Shown here one piece after another: positions 9,994-16,561 of a DNA stretch of 33,493 bases. The stretch's first letter is position 1; every line of letters starts with the position of its first letter. The notes under the pieces are model-generated. The model was not told where the DNA came from. It saw only the letters and a list, made by a program, of their open reading frames with translations, and did not search any database. The position numbers were made by a program, and so were the translations under genes. The stretch spans positions 1 through 33,493 of the forward strand of contig JBCBCG010000016.1 in assembly GCA_038530925.1 (NCBI GenBank), given 5' to 3'. The stretch is from JALEGB01 sp038530925 (GTDB lineage Bacteria > Pseudomonadota > Alphaproteobacteria > Rhodobacterales > Rhodobacteraceae).

Positions 9994-10782
9994 ATGCTGA
10001 CCGTACGGGTCATACCCTGTCTTGATGTGAAGGATGGCCGCGTCGTCAAAGGCGTGAATTTCGTCGATTTGCGCGACGCCGGCGATCCGGTGGAGAGCGC
10101 GCGCGCCTATGACGCCGCCGGCGCGGATGAGCTTTGCTTTCTCGACATCTCAGCGAGCGTCGAGAAGCGCGGCACCATCCTGGACGTCGCCACCCGCACC
10201 GCCGAGCAATGCTTCATGCCGCTGACCATCGGCGGCGGCGTGCGCACGGTGGAGGACATCCGCGCCTTGCTGCGCGCCGGCGCGGATAAGGTCTCGATCA
10301 ACACAGCCGCGGTGAAGCGGCCCGATTTCGTGGCCGAAGGCGCGGATAAGTTCGGCGCGCAATGCATCGTCGTCGCCATCGACGCCCGCCGCGTCGCGGC
10401 GCCGGACGGCGCGCCGCCGCGCTGGGAGATCTTCACCCATGGCGGGCGCGAGCCGACCGGGATCGACGCGCTCGAATTCGCGGCGCTGGTGGTTGAGAAG
10501 GGCGCCGGCGAGATCTTGCTGACCTCGATGGATCGCGACGGCACCAAGCAAGGCTTCGACCTCGAATTGACGCGCGCGGTGTCGGATCTCGTCTCGGTGC
10601 CGGTGATCGCGTCGGGCGGCGTCGGAACGCTCGATCATTTGGCCGAAGGCGTCGAGGCGGGCGCGAGCGCGGTGCTCGCCGCCTCGATCTTCCATTTCGG
10701 CGAGCACAGCATCGGCGCGGCGAAAGCGGCGCTCGCAGACGCCGGCGCGCCGGTGCGGCCGACGCCGGGCATGCCTTCATGA
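9994..10782 (+). CDS. hisF: Imidazole glycerol phosphate synthase, cyclase subunit (HisF)
   Basis: HisF uses ammonia from HisH to make imidazole glycerol phosphate and AICAR. The 262-residue barrel is full length. The first catalytic Asp is in IPCLDVKDGRVVKG and the second in VVAIDARRV. Phosphate-binding turns are TIGGGVR and IASGGVG. It begins 2 nt after hisA and its stop overlaps the hisE start (ATGA), consistent with tight translational coupling. Confidence 0.97.
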   Translation: MLTVRVIPCLDVKDGRVVKGVNFVDLRDAGDPVESARAYDAAGADELCFLDISASVEKRGTILDVATRTAEQCFMPLTIGGGVRTVEDIRALLRAGADKVSINTAAVKRPDFVAEGADKFGAQCIVVAIDARRVAAPDGAPPRWEIFTHGGREPTGIDALEFAALVVEKGAGEILLTSMDRDGTKQGFDLELTRAVSDLVSVPVIASGGVGTLDHLAEGVEAGASAVLAASIFHFGEHSIGAAKAALADAGAPVRPTPGMPS

Positions 10783-11123
10783 GCGCCGCGCCGGATCAGG
10801 ACGCGCTTGCAGTGATCAGGCGGCTGGAGGCGGTGATCGCAGCGCGCAAAGCGGAAGGCGACGCCGGCGCGTCGCATACGGCGCGGCTCCTCGCGAAGGG
10901 CCGCTCGAAATGCGCTCAGAAGCTTGGCGAGGAAGCGGTTGAGACCGCCATCGCCGCCGCGGAGGGCGATCGCGCGGCGGTGACGAGCGAGAGCGCGGAT
11001 CTCCTCTTTCACCTGCTCGTGCTGCTCGCTTCGATGGATTTGTCGCTGGATGATGTCGCGGCGGAGCTTGCGCGGCGCGAGGGCGTCTCCGGCCTGGCGG
11101 AGAAGGCGGCGCGGCGCGAGTGA
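10779..11123 (+). CDS. hisE: Phosphoribosyl-ATP pyrophosphatase (HisE)
   Basis: HisE cleaves pyrophosphate from phosphoribosyl-ATP at an early step of histidine synthesis. The 114-residue all-helical MazG-like protein shows the metal-binding pattern KLGEEAVETAIAA followed by ESADLLFHLLVLL. It is a stand-alone HisE without the HisI half. It overlaps hisF by 4 nt and closes the hisBHAFE run; hisG, hisD, hisC and hisI are not in the window. Confidence 0.95.
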   Translation: MSAAPDQDALAVIRRLEAVIAARKAEGDAGASHTARLLAKGRSKCAQKLGEEAVETAIAAAEGDRAAVTSESADLLFHLLVLLASMDLSLDDVAAELARREGVSGLAEKAARRE

Positions 11124-11138
11124 GATCCTCGAATGAAG

Positions 11139-11166
11139 GAAGACCCGCCGCTAGCGACGGGCCTTC
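11139..11166 (-). terminator. Hairpin between hisE and the small EF-hand gene
   Basis: The 28 bases fold as GAAG, CCCG and the self-complementary CGCTAGCG core. The two mismatches on the plus strand become G-U pairs in minus-strand RNA, which then reads nearly fully paired and is followed by CTTCCTTCATTC. It therefore fits best as a terminator for the minus-strand EF-hand gene, and possibly also ends the his operon. Confidence 0.5.
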
Positions 11167-11258
11167 TGGGAGATGCGAGGGACAGGTCGCCTACCGGCGA
11201 TCGCCAGGATCCACGCGCGGTGAGGGAGGAGGCGCGGACCCTGCGTCGCCGCTGCGCC

Positions 11259-11450
11259 TTAGCGCTCCCGACCGGCTTCGCGAACGAGGCTCTGCGCCTT
11301 GCGCTGCTCGGCTTTGTTCAACACGCCGTCATTGTTCCGGTCGGCTTTCACGAAGATGTAGCCAGGCACGCGCTGGGTGAAGCTGTCCGCGGCCGACGCG
11401 GCGCCGACGGTGGCGGTCAGGGCGGTCAAAGCGATGATCAGGGTTTTCAT
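11259..11450 (-). CDS. Small exported single-EF-hand protein (copy 1)
   Basis: This 63-residue protein has a clear signal peptide (residues 1-20, cleavage after AASA). A mature peptide of about 43 residues contains one complete EF-hand loop, D37-R-N39-N-D41-G-V-L44-N-K-A-E48, with acidic or amide residues at positions 1, 3, 5 and 12 as in calcium-binding loops. The tail is basic. The ATG follows AAGGAGACC. It shares the block ADRNNDGVL and the AAGGAGACC leader with the gene at 14878-15186. A 17-bp tandem repeat lies just upstream. Calcium binding in the periplasm is inferred; the physiological role is unknown. Confidence 0.75.
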   Translation of the reverse strand: MKTLIIALTALTATVGAASAADSFTQRVPGYIFVKADRNNDGVLNKAEQRKAQSLVREAGRER

Positions 11451-11465
11451 GGTCAGGTCTCCTTG

Positions 11466-11512
11466 TCTGAGGTTGGTCTTGGTCTGAGGTTGGTCTTGGT
11501 CTGAGGTTTGGT
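11466..11512 (-). repeat. 17-bp tandem repeat in the leader of EF-hand gene 1
   Basis: TCTGAGGTTGGTCTTGG occurs twice exactly (11466-11482, 11483-11499), followed by a partial third copy with one inserted T (from 11500). The array ends 15 nt upstream of the gene's ATG, next to the AAGGAGA ribosome binding site, so it lies in or near the 5' untranslated region. Copy-number change by slippage could alter expression; this is speculative. Confidence 0.8.
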
Positions 11513-11792
11513 CCTCGTTTCAGTGTCGAGCCGCGCCGCTGTCAGGGGTCGCCAGCGCCTCGGCTTGGGAGACAAATGGGCGCGATGCGCTGGCGGGGAA
11601 GCGGCGCTCTCAGCGGGTTGAACCAGGGGTGAGGCCGGCTCGCGAAGCCGCGCGCTTTGCGTGAACTTGCCTCTGCGCGCCGAAGCCGCCAGGAACGGAT
11701 TAAGCGAACAAAAATGACGCGACAAAGAAGGGTTCGGCGCGCCGCGGCCGTTAGAGCGGACGAGCCGACCGAACGACGGGAGGGGCGAGCCA
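11513..11792. other. Non-coding stretch between EF-hand gene 1 and the HIT gene
   Basis: These 280 bases lie between divergent genes and should carry both promoters. Apart from a small hairpin (CGGCT/AGCCG, near 11637-11651) and the GGGAGGGG ribosome binding site of the HIT gene close to its ATG, I see no RNA gene or credible ORF. Confidence 0.5.
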
Positions 11793-12182
11793 ATGAGCTA
11801 CGCATATGACGATCAAAACATCTTCGCCAAAATCCTGCGCGGCGAGATCCCGAACGACACCGTTTTGGAGACCGAGCATTCCCTCGCCTTCAAGGACATC
11901 CGACCGCAGCAGCCGGTGCATGTGCTGGTGATCCCCAAGGGCGCTTATGTGACGTTCGACGACTTCACCGCGCGCGCCAGCGCGGAGGAGATCGCGGACT
12001 TCTTCCGGGCTGTCGGCGAGGTGGCCCAAAAGGCCGGCGTGTCGGAGCTTTCGGGCGGCTCCGGCTTTCGCGTGCTCGCCAACGCCGGCACGGATAGCCA
12101 CCAAGAAGTGCCGCATTTTCATATGCATGTTTGCGGAGGCCGCGCGATGGGCCCTATGTTCGTCTCGACCTCTAACCCGTGA
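11793..12182 (+). CDS. HIT family nucleotide hydrolase
   Basis: HIT proteins hydrolyse or transfer nucleoside monophosphates, such as AMP from adenosine phosphoramidate or dinucleoside polyphosphates. The 129 residues show the Hint-type N-terminus NIFAKILRGEIP, the central HVLVIPK strand and the histidine triad H108-F-H110-M-H112-V. The ATG is preceded by GGGAGGGG. The TIR-like gene begins 6 nt after the stop, so the two are very probably co-transcribed. The natural substrate cannot be read from the sequence. Confidence 0.93.
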   Translation: MSYAYDDQNIFAKILRGEIPNDTVLETEHSLAFKDIRPQQPVHVLVIPKGAYVTFDDFTARASAEEIADFFRAVGEVAQKAGVSELSGGSGFRVLANAGTDSHQEVPHFHMHVCGGRAMGPMFVSTSNP

Positions 12183-12188
12183 TCCGCC

Positions 12189-12872
12189 ATGACCGACGCT
12201 TCCCTGCCCTCCGACGCGCCAGCGCGCGACATCGCCCCGCCGCACAGCGCCGCCGAAAGCGATCCCGCGCAGGCGCCGTCCGAGCCGAACCCGCCCGCGC
12301 GCGTTCTTGTCGCCAGCACGCCTGATTTGAGGCCGACGGCGCGGCGCCTCGCGGCCGCTCTCCCGCAGCGCATCGCGCCGCGCGTCGCGCCGCCGGGCGC
12401 GCCGACCCGCCTGAATCCGCAGATCCTGCCCATGGGCGACGCGCTCGACATCGATCTCTCGCGCGAGGCGCGCGGCGCGCTCAGAGAGGCGGATCATCTC
12501 GTGGTGATTTGCAGCGCCTCCGCGGCGGAGGATCGATGGATTGACGAGGCGATCCGGACCTTTCTCGCGCTGAAGGGCGATGACGCGCCGACCAGGCGGC
12601 TGCATCTCGTGAGCATCAGCGAGGAAGCCGCGACGCCGCCTGCGGCGTCCGAGGTGGGCGCGACGCGTCTGATCCCTCTCGGCGTCGACCGCACGGGATG
12701 GCGCAGCGGGACATACGCGATCGTCGCCTCGGTGCTGGGCGTTGAGGCCGACCCCTTCGTCACGGCGGCAACGACGCGGCTGCGCCGCGCGCGGATCACG
12801 GCGACGCTGACCGGGCTGGCGTTAGTGCTCGCCGCAATCGGCCTCGCGCTTTTCTTCGCGGGCGATATTTGA
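12189..12872 (+). CDS. TIR-like domain protein with C-terminal membrane anchor
   Basis: The 227 residues start with a Pro/Ala-rich, low-complexity stretch (1-37). A domain at about 38-190 resembles bacterial TIR-like proteins: the block SREARGALREADHLVVICSASA followed by W117-x-x-E120 aligns with the common pattern of an acid residue after SxxW, and LIPLGVD precedes a final helical part with SVLGVEADPF. One hydrophobic helix (205-224) lies at the C-terminus, giving tail-anchor topology. The usual N-terminal FISY strand is degenerate (VLVAST), so NADase activity is uncertain. It is 6 nt downstream of the HIT gene and convergent with the kinase gene. Confidence 0.55.
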   Translation: MTDASLPSDAPARDIAPPHSAAESDPAQAPSEPNPPARVLVASTPDLRPTARRLAAALPQRIAPRVAPPGAPTRLNPQILPMGDALDIDLSREARGALREADHLVVICSASAAEDRWIDEAIRTFLALKGDDAPTRRLHLVSISEEAATPPAASEVGATRLIPLGVDRTGWRSGTYAIVASVLGVEADPFVTAATTRLRRARITATLTGLALVLAAIGLALFFAGDI

Positions 12873-12885
12873 CGCCTTGGGCGGG

Positions 12886-12902
12886 GGCGCGCTCAGCGCG
12901 CC
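12886..12902. terminator. Hairpin between convergent TIR-like and kinase genes
   Basis: GGCGCGC and GCGCGCC form a 7-bp stem around TCA in the 70-nt gap between the two converging genes. There is no T-run, and position is the main support for a bidirectional terminator. Confidence 0.35.
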
Positions 12903-12942
12903 GGCGCCGAGAGCGTAGAGCGGAACCCCAGGGGCGATCGCG

Positions 12943-13956
12943 CTAGCCGAGACCATGCTCCTCGAACAGCGCTTTGAGGTTGATCTCCGGGCGCGCGCCA
13001 AGATGCTGGATCACTTCGGACGCGGCGAGGCAGCCCATGCGGCCGCAGGTCTGCAGATCCGCGCCGCGCACCAGGCCGAATAGAAACCCGGCGGCGAAGA
13101 GATCGCCGGCGCCGGTGGTGTCCACCAGCGCGCCGATCGGCGCAGCGGCGACGTCATGGCGCTCACCATCCGAGAGCACAACGCAGCCCTTCTCGCTGCG
13201 CGTGATCACCGCGATGGGCGCGTCGCGCGCCGCCGCCGCCGCCGCGGCGCTGAAATCATCCGTCTCATAGAGCGAGAGAATCTCAGCCTCATTCGCAAAG
13301 AGTATGTCGACTTGGTTGGCCACAAGCTCTTTGAAGCTGTCACGATGGCGATCGACGCAGAACGCATCCGACAACGTCAGCGCCACCGCGCCCCCCGCCT
13401 CCTTCGCCGCCGCGGCGGCGGCTGAGAAGGCGCGTTTGGTCTCCACGTGATCCCAAAGGTATCCTTCGAGATAGACAATTTTGGCCTGCGCTAAGGTCTC
13501 TATCGGCAGATCGTCGACCGTCAAAAGGCCAGAGACGCCGAGATCGGTGAGCATGCTGCGCTGCGCGTCCGGCGTCACCAGCACCAGGCAGCGCGCTGTG
13601 GCGCCAGGCGCGTTTGCGGCGAAGGGCGCGGTGTCGAAGGCGACGCCGATGCGCCGGATGTCCTCGCGGAACAATCCGCCGGCCGCGTCTTCCTTGATCT
13701 TGCCGACGAAGGCCACGCGCGCGCCGAGGCTGGCGAGTCCAGCCACCGTGTTCGCCGCGGAGCCGCCGGAGATCTCGCGCGCTTCGCGGACGCCGCGATG
13801 CACCGCTTCGGCGCGCGCATGATCAACCAGCGTCATGGCCCCTTTGGCGACGTCATGCTCGACGAGAAAGCCGTCCTCGACGCTGGCGAGCGCATCGACG
13901 ATGGCGGCGCCGAGGGCGACGACGTCCACCGGCTTGGAAGGATCGATGGCGGTCAT
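12943..13956 (-). CDS. PfkB family kinase, adenosine-kinase-like
   Basis: A 337-residue ribokinase-fold kinase. The substrate-binding motif SGGSAANTVAGLASLG is near residue 65, and the catalytic and anion-hole motif DTTGAGDLFAAGFLFGL is near residue 283, with the conserved Asp in GAGD. The overall arrangement, including VVALGAAIVDALASVED at the N-terminus, is that of the alphaproteobacterial group usually annotated as adenosine kinase. Sugar and nucleoside kinases of this fold cannot be separated safely by eye, so the substrate is provisional. endonuclease III lies 40 nt downstream on the same strand and may be co-transcribed. Confidence 0.85.
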   Translation of the reverse strand: MTAIDPSKPVDVVALGAAIVDALASVEDGFLVEHDVAKGAMTLVDHARAEAVHRGVREAREISGGSAANTVAGLASLGARVAFVGKIKEDAAGGLFREDIRRIGVAFDTAPFAANAPGATARCLVLVTPDAQRSMLTDLGVSGLLTVDDLPIETLAQAKIVYLEGYLWDHVETKRAFSAAAAAAKEAGGAVALTLSDAFCVDRHRDSFKELVANQVDILFANEAEILSLYETDDFSAAAAAAARDAPIAVITRSEKGCVVLSDGERHDVAAAPIGALVDTTGAGDLFAAGFLFGLVRGADLQTCGRMGCLAASEVIQHLGARPEINLKALFEEHGLG

Positions 13957-13996
13957 GATGATGTCCTTGAAGTCAAACGCGAAGGGCTGGAGGCGC

Positions 13997-14782
13997 CTAT
14001 GCGGCGTCCGGAGGCGTCTGCGCGGTTTTGAGCGGAAAGCCGCAGAGATCGGCGATCAGGCAGCGGCCGCATTCGGGTTTGCGCGCCTTGCAGAGATAGC
14101 GCCCATGCAGGATCAGCCAGTGATGCGCATGGAGATTGTATTCCACCGGCGTCACATCCTCGAGGCGCCGCTCGACCGCCACGACGTCCTTTCCCGGCGC
14201 GAGCCCGGTGCGATTGCCGACGCGAAACACATGGGTGTCCACGGCCATGGTCGGCTGTTTGAACCACATGTTCAAAACCACATTAGCCGTCTTCCGCCCA
14301 ACGCCGGGCAGCGCCTCGAGCGCGGCGCGGCTGGTCGGCACGACGCCGCCATGCTTGTCCAGCAGCAGACGGCAGAGCGCCATGACGTTCTTGGCCTTGT
14401 TGCGGAAAAGACCGATGGTCTTGATGTGCTCGATCAACCCTTCCTCGCCGAGCGCGATCATCCGCTCCGGCGTGTCGGCGATTTTGAAAAGAGCGCGCGT
14501 CGCCGCGTTCACGCCTTTATCCGTCGCCTGCGCTGAAAGCGCGACGGCCACGAGCAACGTGAAGGCGTTGGTGTGATCGAGCTCGCCCTTCGGTTCGGGT
14601 TCGGCGGCGTGGAAGCGGCGGTAGATCTCCGCGATCGTCTCGGGCGAGAGCGGCGCCGCGGCGGGTTCGGCGCTGGCCGCGCCGGCGGCTTTCTTCGCCG
14701 ACGGCGCCTTTTTGGAGGCGGCGCTGGCGGCGGCGCGTTTGGATTTTGCTTTCGGGCCGGCCGAAGAGGAGTGCGTTGGCAT
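13997..14782 (-). CDS. nth: Endonuclease III (DNA glycosylase/AP lyase)
   Basis: Nth removes oxidised pyrimidines and cleaves the abasic site. The 261-residue protein has a basic, Ala/Lys-rich extension of about 45 residues and then the catalytic core. The helix-hairpin-helix is LPGVGRKTANVVLNMWF with the Schiff-base Lys, the catalytic Asp is in AVDTHVFRVGNRTGL, and the [4Fe-4S] motif C-x6-C-x2-C-x5-C ends the fold. I use the ATG at 14782; a TTG at 14818 in frame would add 12 arginine-rich residues and looks less likely. Confidence 0.95.
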   Translation of the reverse strand: MPTHSSSAGPKAKSKRAAASAASKKAPSAKKAAGAASAEPAAAPLSPETIAEIYRRFHAAEPEPKGELDHTNAFTLLVAVALSAQATDKGVNAATRALFKIADTPERMIALGEEGLIEHIKTIGLFRNKAKNVMALCRLLLDKHGGVVPTSRAALEALPGVGRKTANVVLNMWFKQPTMAVDTHVFRVGNRTGLAPGKDVVAVERRLEDVTPVEYNLHAHHWLILHGRYLCKARKPECGRCLIADLCGFPLKTAQTPPDAA

Positions 14783-14877
14783 GGCGCGCACCCTGTCGCG
14801 CCGGCGCCCCTTACGCAAGGGCGACGCGCGCCGAACAGACCGGCCGCGGGGCGCGGCGTCGCTCGCGGCCGAAACGG

Positions 14878-15186
14878 CTAGCGGTAGTCGCGGCCGCTGC
14901 GATCCTCACGGATGGCGCGCTTCTTGGCGATCCTCAGCTCGCGACCGCGCAGCACGCCGTCATTGTTGCGATCGGCGTAGATGAAGACGTAATTGCGGAT
15001 CCGGCGGCCATCGACATCGTCGCCCGGAAAGGCTTCGACGGTTGGTGTGGAGCAGCAGCTGACATCGACGCCGATGCGGCCGCCCTCATCCGCTTGGGCG
15101 GATGGCGCGGAGAGAAGACCTGCGGCCAGAAATGCGGGAGCGGCGAAGAGAACACCGGCGCGGCGGCGTGAAGACGGAAGCGGCAT
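14878..15186 (-). CDS. Small exported single-EF-hand protein (copy 2)
   Basis: This 102-residue protein has a signal peptide (residues about 1-32, cleavage after AQA), a short segment with a Cys pair (SCCS, 43-46), and one complete EF-hand loop, D72-R-N74-N-D76-G-V-L79-R-G-R-E83, followed by a basic tail. The block YVFIYADRNNDGVL parallels YIFVKADRNNDGVL in the gene at 11259-11450, and both genes carry AAGGAGACC before the ATG, so they are paralogues. Export and calcium binding are inferred from the motif. It lies upstream of nth on the same strand, 95 nt away. Confidence 0.75.
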   Translation of the reverse strand: MPLPSSRRRAGVLFAAPAFLAAGLLSAPSAQADEGGRIGVDVSCCSTPTVEAFPGDDVDGRRIRNYVFIYADRNNDGVLRGRELRIAKKRAIREDRSGRDYR

Positions 15187-15436
15187 AAAGGGTCTCCTTC
15201 AGGGGCGGTGCGGGCGATCCGACGATGCGGTCGCGACATGTGGGAAAGTAGCCCACGAAAACGCGGCGAAAAGCCGGCGCGGCCGCGCGCTGGCGCGAAT
15301 GTGATCCGCGCTCCGCCGGCGGCGCGGCGCAGGAATCGGGTCGCGCCAAACTGCGATCCGCATCGATAGAAAACGGCGAGACCACAGAGCCGCCGTCGCA
15401 CGCGTCCGGCTGAAACGGCTGGGCGCCGCTTACGAA

Positions 15437-15465
15437 GGATGATCGCCATGGATGATCGCGCATGA
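15437..15465 (+). promoter_or_regulatory. Direct repeat and mini-ORF at the start of the Ada-like gene
   Basis: GGATGATCGC occurs at 15437-15446 and 15450-15459. An ATG at 15448 follows GAAGGA at good spacing and opens a five-codon frame (M-D-D-R-A) whose TGA overlaps the ATG of the Ada-like gene at 15462 (ATGA). The main start lacks its own well-spaced ribosome binding site, so coupled reinitiation is plausible. The repeat could also be an operator. Confidence 0.4.
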
Positions 15466-16364
15466 CCCAAGCCGCTCTCCGCCCCGGCGCGGCTGCCCCG
15501 GCCGATGCGGCGCCGAATTACGCCATCGTCGAAGCGGCGATCCGGTTTCTTGAAGAGCATGCGGAGGAGCAGCCGAGCCTCGATGCGCTCGCGGGGCATA
15601 TCGGCTATAGCCCGGCGCATTTGCAGCGCATGTTCTCAGCATGGGTGGGCGTCAGCCCTAAGAAATATCTCTCTTACCTGACCCTGGAGCACGCGCGCCG
15701 GCTGCTCCGCGAGCGGCGCGCTGTGTTGGATGTCACTCTGGAGACGGGGCTCTCCTCGCCCGGGCGGCTGCATGATCTTTTCATCGGGTGGGAGGCGATG
15801 AGCCCTGGCGTTTACGCCAGCGGCGGCGAGGGGTTGACGCTCCGCTATGAGTGGTTCGCATCGCCCTTCGGCCCCGCTGTGGCGGTCGGCTCCGAGCTTG
15901 GCCTCTCCGGTCTCGCTTTCGCCGGGGCCGGTGAGGCGGAGCAAGAGGCCGCGCTCGCCGATCTGGCGCGGCGCTGGCCCAAGGCGCGATTGACCCGCGA
16001 TCGCGCGCCGATCGCCGGCTGGGTCGAGGCGGCCTTCGCCGGAAAGGGCGAAACCCGCGTCGCGCCGCTCGGGGCGCCGTTCCAAATCAAAGTGTGGGAG
16101 GCGCTCTTGGCGATCCCGAGCGGCCATGTCGCCGCCTATTCCGACATCGCCGCCGCCATCGGCGCGCCCAAGGCCGTGCGCGCCGTCGGCACGGCGATCG
16201 GCCGCAACCCTGTCTCCTGGATCATCCCGTGCCATCGCGCGTTGCGAAAGTCAGGCGCGCTCGGCGGCTATCACTGGGGCCTCGCGACGAAACGGGCGAT
16301 GCTCGCCTATGAAACGGCGGCGCTGGAGCGAGATGTCGAAGCGACAGGAGAGGACGGCGCTTAG
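15462..16364 (+). CDS. Ada-like AraC regulator fused to O6-methylguanine-DNA methyltransferase
   Basis: A 300-residue two-domain protein. Residues about 20-115 form an AraC-type helix-turn-helix (LDALAGHIGYSPAHLQRMFSAWVGVSPKKYLS), and about 215-290 form the methyltransferase domain with its acceptor Cys257 in the PCHR motif (SWIIPCHRALRKSGALGGY). It lacks the N-terminal zinc-binding methylphosphotriester domain of E. coli Ada, so the signal that activates the DNA-binding part is unclear. It probably repairs O6-methylguanine and may regulate its own or other repair genes. It is divergent from EF-hand gene 2. Confidence 0.93.
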   Translation: MTQAALRPGAAAPADAAPNYAIVEAAIRFLEEHAEEQPSLDALAGHIGYSPAHLQRMFSAWVGVSPKKYLSYLTLEHARRLLRERRAVLDVTLETGLSSPGRLHDLFIGWEAMSPGVYASGGEGLTLRYEWFASPFGPAVAVGSELGLSGLAFAGAGEAEQEAALADLARRWPKARLTRDRAPIAGWVEAAFAGKGETRVAPLGAPFQIKVWEALLAIPSGHVAAYSDIAAAIGAPKAVRAVGTAIGRNPVSWIIPCHRALRKSGALGGYHWGLATKRAMLAYETAALERDVEATGEDGA

Positions 16365-16447
16365 GGCCATCGAGGCCCTGCGCGCCGTTCGCGCGCGGGG
16401 CCTGAACGCGGCGCACCGACTCGACGCGCGGCGATGCTCGGCGCACC

Positions 16448-16535
16448 ATCGGGAGGCGCAGCATCGGGAAAAGCGCTGGGCGGGAGACGCTGCTCGGGCG
16501 ACGCTCATTGGGAGGCGCTGATTGGGAGGCGCAGC
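16448..16535 (+). repeat. Degenerate 14-15-bp repeats upstream of tsaD
   Basis: ATCGGGAGGCGCAGC (16448-16462), ATTGGGAGGCGCTG (16507-16520) and ATTGGGAGGCGCAGC (16521-16535) are close copies, the last two in direct tandem. Further GGGAG blocks lie between them. Each copy contains a GGGAGG that looks like a ribosome binding site, which confuses the choice of the tsaD start. Confidence 0.65.
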
Positions 16536-16561
16536 GGCGGGAGGGCGGCGTTATTCTAAGA

